Source of the DNA: Heterobilharzia americana
Taxonomy: Eukaryota; Platyhelminthes; Trematoda; Strigeidida; Schistosomatidae
Direction: 5' to 3'
Assembly: GCA_944470555.2 (NCBI GenBank)
Contig: OX104127.1
Coordinates: 90,978,708 to 91,042,707, forward strand
Length of the DNA stretch: 64,000 bases
In this document: positions 50,770-59,600 of the stretch, piece after piece
Numbering within the stretch: the stretch's first letter is position 1
Layout of the letters: each line of letters starts with the position of its first letter
The notes under the pieces: model-generated
Told to the model about the DNA's origin: nothing
What the model saw: only the letters and a program-made list of their open reading frames with translations
Database searches by the model: none
Program-made: the position numbers and the translations under genes

Positions 50770-50895
50770 ATACTTGGAAGCTCAGGTGGATAGTCTTGGT
50801 TGTATTATGTTCTCTGAGCTGGGTTGTTTAATCGTGAAGCTTTCATCGCCTTGCTAGACGACATCATCAGCACTAACTTCAGTATGAAGTGACAA
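50770..50895. repeat. PLE terminal-repeat fragment
   Basis: tcttggttgtattatgttct, ctgagctgggttgtttaatcg, then tttcatcgccttgctagacg and acttcagtatgaagtgac. Confidence 0.65.
50832..50875 (-). ncRNA. Hammerhead-like motif in a PLE terminal fragment
   Basis: Minus strand: CTGATGA, hairpin GTCGTC-TAGCAA-GGCGAT with two wobble pairs, then GAAA. Unlike the copies at 10565 and 11944 the first core base is C, as needed. One extra T lies between core and stem II. Confidence 0.45.
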
Positions 50896-50954
50896 CATGA
50901 AGTTGGTTACTTTCTACTGACTAATTAATATACCAAAAGCAGTCCTACAGGAGG

Positions 50955-51175
50955 TCAGTTGCAGCTCAAATAGCTCAGTGGTAACGTCTCTGACTGCAGC
51001 ACTGGTTGGCGCAAATTCGAGTCTCAGGCGGGACATCAGTTACGTCGAGGTTGCAGATATACCCTCGCGACGGATGCCGATAAACAGGAAACCAAGGTTC
51101 AGGGCTTCTCGCCGACTGCTTCCATCCAACGAACATGTGTCGGTGTGGAAACGTTCACATAAAGGTATAAATCTA
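50955..51175 (+). repeat. tRNA-derived SINE, family C
   Basis: Best copy of the family: A box tagctcagtggtaacgtc, B-box-like aattcgagtctc, body ggcgggacatcagttacgtc, then gaggttgcagatataccctc, and end cttccatccaacgaacatg. Confidence 0.7.
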
Positions 51176-51529
51176 AGTTGCGACAATTTTTAACAGTTCA
51201 GAAAAAGAAGTAAAGAACTAGCAAGTTACAGAAATGAAAAAAGAGAGGGATCAGTGGATGCAGAATAAATAAATGAAAAGTAATGAAGCACCGAAGTTTC
51301 AGATAACGATAAAAATAGATTGGAACAGTCCCATTAAATAATGAAAAACCGACAGAAGACAAATCACCGAAGAAAATGTTTTCCGATAAATCATTTTTAA
51401 AAGCTATACAATTCTGATCATAGGTACAACTAAATATACATCCATCAATAGCTAATGGGTCCATACAAAACTGAATTTGGAGGGTTTGTGGGAATTTAGA
51501 GATATTTCAAGTTACTATTCATCGTAAAC

Positions 51530-51770
51530 TGGGTGGCGGTCGCGCTATGTCGTGAACTGACAGAAGTAGGATATGTGGAATATTGGATTCCGACCCAGTG
51601 GCTTAATGATAACGTGCTGACCACGGGACCTGAAAGCCCTGGGTCTGATCCCTGAAGTAGTGAGGTCATGGGTGCGCACTGCTGAGTTCCATACTAGGAT
51701 GAAGTGGCTGTCCAGTGGTCCCAGGTTTCCAATGTTCCTTCAACTGATGTCAGTCTACAATGAATACTAA
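51530..51770 (+). repeat. tRNA-derived SINE, family B
   Basis: Leader gaactgacagaagtaggata, tRNA-like part cccagtggcttaatgataac with B box gggtctgatccc, body gtcatgggtgcgcactgctg, end caactgatgtcagtctacaa. Inverted partner of 55197-55445. Confidence 0.75.
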
Positions 51771-51879
51771 CTTGAAATACAAAATTATCAGAAACGGTTA
51801 ATGAAGTCACTTATAGAACTATAATAGATAGATAAATAGAATTTCTCAGGGAGATAACGACCAAAGTAAAATTAGACAC

Positions 51880-52800
51880 TGAATCTATTTCTCTTGAACG
51901 TAAAAGTCAGGCTTGAACTGCTGGATTGCCAAAACTTCTGCTTTTTTCAGGTGGCGGATATGCACCCCCTTCGAAATATTTGATTTCACTTGATTAATGA
52001 ATTTGAAGGAAGATTCTCATGCAACATAGATAACCAAATGCTCAAGAATCGAGCTGTTAACAGATTTTCACTCTATTTTAGACAGCTATCAATCAGTATT
52101 GGAGATATATTTGGATAGAAGACGGTTTGTTTAGCCTATGTAGCCAGCTTTACAGGAGCCCTTGAATTGGTAAATACAACAGAGCTAGACCAAAACGGCT
52201 GTTTATCCATTACACACCCTCGAATCAGTTGCTGACTGGGAAAAATAACTCGAAGTTGGTCTGAAACTTTAGGGGTTCTTTCTTAGGAATGCTTAGGCTG
52301 CATATTCCCCGTAATGAATCTTGAAGAATAAACATTCTCGATGAACACCTTTCGAAGTACTTTCAGCTCCTCATTTACTGAATCATCTGTGCAAAATTCT
52401 TTTAGTGTTTGTGCATACATACTGAATGAATTAGATTTCGTGTCTTACCTAGCGGAGCCCGACTTTGAAAACTGGAATAATGTTCATTTCACGTTGGTTT
52501 CTTGGAAATCGTTCTTTCTAAAGAACTATCATGTCTTCTCAACGAAACGTTTAGGTAGTGGGATTCTGAGTTATTTTCAGTTTTCATGGTAAACATAATT
52601 AAATTGTCACATTCCTTGAACTTTTGTAATTTATCTTTAAGGTAACTGTTCTTCTCACAGATGATGGAAGTGTCATTCATGTATCCCTTAAATAGATGGC
52701 AATGGTCCATCAGTGGAAGTAATTTACTCTTCTCTAGACTAGCTATGAGGTGGTCAACCAAGAAAGAATCCCGTGTTGAACGGATTTTTACTCCAACGGT
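51880..52800 (-). mobile_element. Penelope-like element relic, minus strand
   Basis: An open frame at 52489-52761 reads YMNDTSIICEKNSYLKDKLQ, KFKECDNLIMFTMKTENN, then LNVSLRRHDSSLERTISKKP, the RT catalytic-box region (family YVDDTFI; here the double Asp is ND) through the RKPTW block. Lower down, the endonuclease end survives as frames resembling IRHLKKAEVLAIQQFKPD. Not active. Confidence 0.65.
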
Positions 52801-53389
52801 TATCGACTAATTTCATTATTAAATCTCTATTGTATACTAATTGTACATCGTAAAAGCAATTCCTTCAGATAACGTTTGGGAATTCCAGTTTCAAGCTTAT
52901 AGATCTGAGATATTGGAGACAATGTGTACATTCTGCCTTGAGTTTCTGCCCTATGATTCGTAACATTTCGACATCAGTCAGTTATTTTATCTACTACACT
53001 CATATTTTCTTCAACACGATGAGAAAATGCATGGTGTGTCAATGTATGTGGTGGTATGGCAAGTGTGTAACGGTTTTAGAGCTCGTATGCTACATACACA
53101 CCTCTGAATGAATAAAATTTACTCACCATGCTAACAGATAAGAGACTGGTATAGAAACAAACTACTCATTATGAGGGAGGTTGACCAGAAGCGAGACTTT
53201 ATCCTTCATATAGTCATGAAACAATAGGGAGTTGATGAGGGCTAAACTTAGTTTCGCAACAAAAGACTACGTTCGATTTCAAAATTTCAATTAAGCAGGT
53301 CACAGGCTGCACTATTGTTTGAATTCGAGATATATGAATAGTATCTTCGACACGTAACGGAGACGACTACTATGAGTCTCAGGCTTGAT

Positions 53390-53880
53390 GTTCCTTAACA
53401 AAACAAGGCGAATATCCATTTCCAATCAGGATTTTTCTCAAAAGGTTTACTTCGTGTTCTAAGGCATCAGGAATGCAAGTTAAACGCGATTTAATTAGGT
53501 TCCTTTTGCAATCGATAGACACCAACTATAGCTTTTCAGCTGACCAATCTATACAGGCTTGCTGTAAGTTGACCTCACCAATGTTTCATCAGTCTTCTTT
53601 GTTAATCCTCTGTCAAGAAATGAAATTTTCGAACCAACTTCCACCAAGAACGTATATTTAATTGCTGGTTAGCAGCTATTAAATTCATGTGGCACATGAT
53701 GTAAGTCAATTTGTTATTATATATAATAGAAAGTATCAACGACATACGATTTGCATAGTAGAAAATCAATAAGTTTTGACCTTATTTAAGGATTTTCGGT
53801 ACTTAAAATAATCTACCAGTTATGGACCCATGAGGAATTCCATAACGATCCCATCTTTTCGCCCACATATTGTGTTGCTG
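53390..53880 (-). mobile_element. Penelope-like element relic, second minus copy
   Basis: Minus frames: NGIVMEFLMGP near 53850 (family form DGVAMGSPLGP), a decayed CRYVDD box near 53750, QACIDWSAESYSWCLSIAKG near 53500-53560 (family RKPTWTGQY-HF-SF) and EHEVNLLRKILIGNGYSPCF near 53460 (family L---L--NGYP--F). Confidence 0.45.
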
Positions 53881-53956
53881 AAGATGAATCAAAGCTGCAT
53901 CTCAATGGTAGTTCCTACAAGTAGGCTGATTATATTCCAATACCAAGGCTGTTATT

Positions 53957-54677
53957 GTTGTTATTATTTATCCTTTGGGTTCCTAGTGAAACATAGGGCT
54001 TCAGTAGCAAGTCACTATCTCACTCTCTCCTCTGCAGTCTTTTCAACCTAGCTCCACCAATCCCCAGAAACTTTCATTTCTTCCTCACAACATCTCCTCC
54101 ATATCAACCTCAGCTCAAACGCTTGACTCCTCGTTTACCCTTTAACTTCCACTCCAGTGCCTGGCGCGTGATGTCCCCAAACCGTCTTCTCAGTAAATAT
54201 TCAGTCCAGTCCAGTCCATCTCCATTTTCTTCTGCATATTTGTTGAGCGAAAGTTTCTTGGTTGATTCGTTGTCAGGCCACAGTTTCTTGTTGCTTATTC
54301 TTTCTGGTCATCTGATATGATCTTCAACATCGGGTGAGCGTTGGCAGCAGCTGATGATGAATGTCTGTAGTTTGTTGGAAATGCTTTTCGTAACGCGCCA
54401 AGTCACTGAACCATATAGAAGCAGTGACTTGACGTTAGTGAGGAAAATCCGGATCTTGTCCTTTATGCTGAGTGGAGTGCAGTAGATCTCCACACTAATT
54501 TCAGATTAATGAAGGCTTGTCTTTCTATCTTTCTGATCCTGACTGCTTTGACATCCTCGTCTGTGATGCCGCCTATAGTTGAAACGATACTGCCTCGCCT
54601 AGAGAAAGAGACAACTTCCTTCAAATTTCTCCCTCTGTCTTCCCTACGTTTATCTGAAGGAAGTCCCGTCTTCGCTG
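53957..54677 (-). mobile_element. RTE-clade retrotransposon, 5'-truncated copy
   Basis: Corresponds to the 3' ~700 bp of the element at 22115-25334: a TTA-type tail, gggttcctagtgaaacatag and frames such as VKSLLLYGSVTWRVTKSISN. It is flanked by the 12-bp direct repeat aaggctgttatt (53945-53956 and 54678-54689), a target-site duplication, typical of target-primed insertion with 5' truncation. Frameshifts and stops abound. Confidence 0.85.
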
Positions 54678-54839
54678 AAGGCTGTTATTACATCCATATA
54701 TTTGCATAAGAGGGAAATAGATTTAGAAATCAATACGATCATGAAAAGTGATTTCATATCAAACGACGTAAGTTTGTGAGAGACATTCGTATTTTTTATG
54801 CCATAGGATTTGAAGGAATCTCGAAAAGTACAAATACTA

Positions 54840-55930
54840 ACATGGTTCTAAGTAATTCTCTGGCCAAAAATTGATGAAACGTCATCTTATTTCAGATACA
54901 TCAATTACACGTTTTATCAAGTGCAACAACCTACTTCCAAGCATACTTCCTATTAAAACTCTTAAATCATACGAAAACACTGAGTTCACTATGGAAAATG
55001 AAAATATCGTTAAGTTTAGCTTTCTAAATATCACATTGGAAAGTAGAAAGGAAGGTACACCCCTGTAGGCGTAACTACCGAAAGAGTGCATGAAATAAAT
55101 TACACCTAAATTTCTACAGCCTTTGTTCATTAGTTATGAACGACTATTGGTTAAAGACACTAAAAGGATATTTTCAAATGACAAATTGACAGAAAAGTTT
55201 TGAGGGTGGAATCCATCATGGACTGACATCAGTTGAAAGAACATTGGAAACCTGAGACCACTGAACAGCCACTTAGTCCTAGTATGGGACTCCTGAGCAG
55301 TGCGTACCCATGACCACACTACGCCAGGGATCAGACCCAGGGCTTTCAGGTTCCATGGCCAGCACGTTATCATTAAGCCACTGGGTCAGAATCAAATGGT
55401 ACACATTTCCTACTTCTGCCAGTTTACGATATAGCTCGACCTACATCCAATGTCATCGTTGAGTAACTATTCGCTAAAGAGCTACTAAAGAGCTACAAAG
55501 GGTCTTACGGAATCTCACAGAATTAGAGCCTTCTAAAAGAAAAACAATACTCTCAGAAATGCTGTAGTCCAGTTAAAAGATAAAATTTCTTTTACCTCCA
55601 TACAATATTGTGTTTACAAATTGATCTGTGTCAATTGTGATGTCTATAACATTGGGAAATCATCCCGAAAAATCTACATTTGGGCTAAAAAAAAAAACAA
55701 GTTACACAAAACGAACGCCAAATAATTCTGGAGAACTAGAGAATTTACAAATCAAGTCGGCAATCGCCGTTCATACCATCTATCACAGTTAGAAAATCGG
55801 TATTAAAACTATTAAAGTTATTCAAAAAGGTTTTTCAAACTACAAAAAAAGAAGAATAGCTGAGGGATATCACATTATGTTGAATCGTAATGCGCACCAA
55901 CAGCAGAAAGTAAGGCCTAACTATGCAACC
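54840..55930 (+). mobile_element. Penelope-like element relic interrupted by a SINE
   Basis: Plus frames: LPSILPIKTLKSYENTEFTM, then NIVKFSFLNITLESRKEGTP (RT end) at 54871-55065 and a decayed LHLNFYSLCSL block. After the SINE at 55197-55445 comes LICVNCDVYNIGKSSRKIYI (GIY-YIG endonuclease, Y-IGKSSR-L-I) near 55620-55685, then FWRTREFTNQVGN at 55720-55760. Confidence 0.65.
55197..55445 (-). repeat. tRNA-derived SINE, family B, inserted in a PLE
   Basis: Reverse complement of 51530-51770: aatccatcatggactgacat, agtcctagtatgggactcct, gccactgggtcagaatc, cctacttctgccagtttacg. It separates the RT and endonuclease parts of the PLE relic at 54840-55930, so it inserted later. Confidence 0.75.
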
Positions 55931-56310
55931 AACAACCTGGACAGTATTTCCAAAAACAGTATATCATATACAATGTTCACAACAAAAGTGCATACACACA
56001 AACAAACTGAATTTGTCATTCATAGTATTTTTCATACACATTCCAGAGTAATGGAACACTCTCAATCTGCCATACCTTCTCAAACAAGGTAGTCAGTTCC
56101 CTGACTACAGTCGTTCTTCCATTCTTAAAAAGAGCCGGTGATTTTTTTCGGCCGGGTGTCTTGTGGCGTTTCAGAACTTGGAATTCCTTATGGACTTCCG
56201 CTTCGTTAGGGTGAGTCAGTGCAAGTAAATGAATTATAGTTTAAAATTGTCAATTCTCATCTACACGATTTAATCTTTTGACGATGTATGCTCAAATTGT
56301 GCATACCGTA

Positions 56311-56316
56311 TTTATT
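56311..56316 (-). terminator. Candidate polyadenylation signal for LEO1
   Basis: AATAAA on the minus strand about 275 nt after the LEO1 stop codon. It is only a hexamer match in AT-rich DNA; no downstream element was tested. Confidence 0.25.
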
Positions 56317-56591
56317 TGTTTTTTAAGTAATATTATCAGGTCCCACATGAAACATTGAATATTTCGACCAGTCTCCAACCCAACTTTGCTGCTGTTGTAC
56401 AGATTCATTTTCCTTGGGAAGTATGATCATTATGATGACACATTTCCTAAGTTTCATACCGGCTTCAATCAGGGGAACTGAATATTGTTAGTAAAACAAC
56501 ACATTGAATCACATAGGAAAAACCAATCGAAGTTCACAAAAATTACTTTTTCTTATTAAACAGACAATTATATACAAATGATATACATAGT

Positions 56592-56657
56592 TCAGTCACT
56601 TTCTTCTTCATCACTTATTTTCGCTCGGACTTTTTTGCGTTGACGAGGTTCTGAGAT
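56592..56657 (-). CDS. LEO1: LEO1 terminal exon
   Basis: Minus-strand acceptor gatag; 21 codons and [24 protein letters not shown], stop. The basic patch followed by ISDEEE is the conserved LEO1 C-terminus. Confidence 0.88.
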   Translation of the reverse strand: MSEPRQRKKVRAKISDEEESD

Positions 56658-59600
56658 CTATCGAAGAACAAAAGAAACATTATCATTTCGACTATTTGAG
56701 ATAGCCGTAGTTTGGTAGGCTAGTATTTATACTGGGTGATGATTGAAGGTGAAATGAAAATTTGAACCGTGACTGGATTCAAACCAACGACGACCAGGTT
56801 TCCGAACCCATGCTCTATCAACTGAGCCACGAGATTTTCGCTTCACTTCAATCACCATGGGTTTCGCCCAACTATCATGTGAATCCATAACGCGAAATTG
56901 CCGCTTGGTCGTATTCACACTGGCTGCCTAGTCAGAACTTTTCATCGAAATCCGAATCTAACTGAATTAGAAAGGGGAATGCATCCTATTGGTTATAATT
57001 TTGACTATCTGAGATAGCTACGCTTTGGCAGACTAGTATTTATACTAGTTGATGATTGAAGGAATGAGAAGTCCTAACTAGGTACGAATTCACATGATAG
57101 TCGGGCAAAACCCATAGTGCTTAAAGTGAAATAAAACTCTGGTTAGCAGTCAGACCTCGTAGCTCAGTTAGTAGACCATGGATTCGAAAACCTGGTGGTC
57201 GTTGGTTTGAATCCGGTCACTGTCAAAATTTTCATTTCACCTTTAATCATCACAAGGTATAAAAGAAATAGTTTAAACTTCACAAGAACACTTAATAGGC
57301 ATTTGTAACGGCATTAACTGAGCTTATGATCAACACATAAAAATAATGAAATTCTGTTCTAATTGATAAGCATAAAATGTATTTTAATCATTCTTAGTAA
57401 AAGTCATAAGTACAAAGAGGAAAAATCTGAGTCTTAGAAACACTTCAATCCTTTTCTAGTTCGATATAATATAGAATCAAATTCAATCACTTATCTATTA
57501 TTAAGCGTCAAATGAAGTGATATATATTATAAAATATCAAAACGAATAACGAATGAAACATAAGAAATGCGACTTTCTTCTTTTATTGCTAACCAACAAT
57601 AATACAATAATTACAAATATGTTATATTATTCCACAACATTTCGATCTTCCCACAAAGATCATTATCATTAAGTTTTCAGAAGGTGACCTTTATGATCAT
57701 CCAGTTACATCTTGATGTCAAACAAAGATCAATACGAATGTTGTGTAGGTGAATAAATTAGCAAATCAGTCAGCTAGGCTTATTTTTCTAGTTGTATAAG
57801 TAAGGTGGAACAAAAGTAGGCTAGGGAAATTTAGTTTGAGCATGAAAAGTACAATGGAGTTGGGAAGATGAATATTTGAAAATCAAACAATGTATAATAA
57901 TTAATGACAATGATAAAGGTACTTATGATAATGATTGAAGTATGAATAATATCAAAATAGATTATGTAATTAGTGGGATGGTTCATAGAATGTATAAAAC
58001 TCAAGAAGGAGCGTAAGATTGATAAAAAATAGGAGATCAACTAAGTAATTATACAATAGGACTAGACAACTTGTTACCACGATACTAATATTTTTTGAAG
58101 AAATCAGGATCATCAAGTGAAATAATACCGGAAACTATTCAGAAATGTTCATTAAGTTCAGAATAGATCTTATGGGACAGTGTAACATAATGTTATGTCA
58201 TACCTTCTCCTTGTATACTATTTGGAACTGCTTATACGAGTCACTAATGTTTACCATACTTGTGAGATGCCTAACCCATCTTTTCTGTTGACTGCATAAA
58301 GAAAAGAACATATCTGCAAAACTTCTGCAATGGTGTACTCTTTGTGAGAAAGGAAAACCTTTTGCACAACTTTTACCTTTTAGAATGATATTTTATGGCC
58401 TAAATATAAGGCATCAGCCACGATAGCAGAGACGTTTTCAAGCCTTTCCAGATAACTGTTCGGTTGGACATGTTAGTACTTGACGTGATATCTTCTCCAA
58501 TGTATATGGCATCCCATTCACCCCAGTCTACCTCATAAAGATAATTCTGTTGTTCGATATGGGGGATCGCTTAATGATCCTAATTTCTTCAAAAAAATAT
58601 TAGTTTCGTAGTAACAACTTGTCTAATCCTATTGTATAATAATTACTTAGTTGATCTCCTATTTTTTATCAATCTTACGCTCCTTCTTGAGTTTTATACA
58701 TTCTATGAACCATCCCACTAATTACATAATCTATTTTGATATTATTCATACTTCAATCATTATCATAAGTACCTTTATCATTGTCATTAATTATTATACA
58801 TTGTTTGATTTTCAAATATTCATCTTCCCAACTCCATTGTACTTTTCATGCTCAAACTAAATTTCCCTAGCCTACTTTTGTTCCACCTTACTTATACAAC
58901 TAGAAAAATAAGCCTAGCTGACTGATTTGCTAATTTGTTCACCTACACAACATTCGTATTGATCTTTGTTTGACATCAAGATGTAACTGGATGATCATAA
59001 AGGTCACCTTCTGAAAACTTAATGATAATGATCTTTGTGGGAAGATCGAAATGTTGAGAAATAATACAATATATTCGTTAACTTTGTTGTTTGTTTTAAG
59101 TATAATACGCTGGGATTAAGCAAGTAAAAAATACATGTTACACGATGAATCCAGACTATCCAGTCTATTGTTGGTCAGGATATCTTCAAAAAATAATACA
59201 ATAGTTTCGGCTTAAAGCACAGTACTTAATAGGAGACGCTATAGCAACGAACAAGACTAGTCCACTTTAGCCATCTGGTCCACATGTTGGGATTGAAAAA
59301 AAATAGCTATTTCATACTTATAAATAAATATTCGCCAATAAATTAGCTTTAGTCCACACCTAGGAATGCAGTAATTGTATATACATATAAATTACCTAGT
59401 TAGTTTTCTTAAATAACTTAAAAGGTTGGTCTCACTTTCCTCTATCATGTATATGTCACGTTCGAAGAGTTTAATGTCAATGGTTTCTTCAGAGTAAAGT
59501 ATATTTAGTAGTCTCTATGGCTGTTACTTGAAAAGCGTTTGTGTATTTTCTTCACCAGCATCAAATATGAAATACTTCATGTATAAGAAAGAAGTCGTTT

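Larger units (their letters stand above)
48872..56591. other. Intergenic region between converging genes
   Basis: Holds the palindrome 48931-49843, PLE relics (50770-50895, 51880-52800, 53390-53880, 54840-55930), SINEs (50955-51175, 51530-51770, 55197-55445) and a truncated RTE (53957-54677). 49844-50770 and 55930-56591 show nothing else; a YTH domain was looked for and not seen. Confidence 0.65.

Noticed and set aside
50640..50831. A 63-codon gene downstream of the palindrome
   Set aside because: Its second half is PLE terminal-repeat sequence and no domain is visible.
56740..56840. A functional tRNA gene on the minus strand
   Set aside because: A and B boxes and a good D-arm are present, but the anticodon and T arms do not pair properly and a SINE-type tail follows; same for 57155-57250, 39710-39790 and 50965-51030.
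57831..58860. Two identical 69-codon genes on opposite strands
   Set aside because: They are the same frame seen in the two arms of an inverted repeat; hydrophobic AT-rich translation, no homology recognised.
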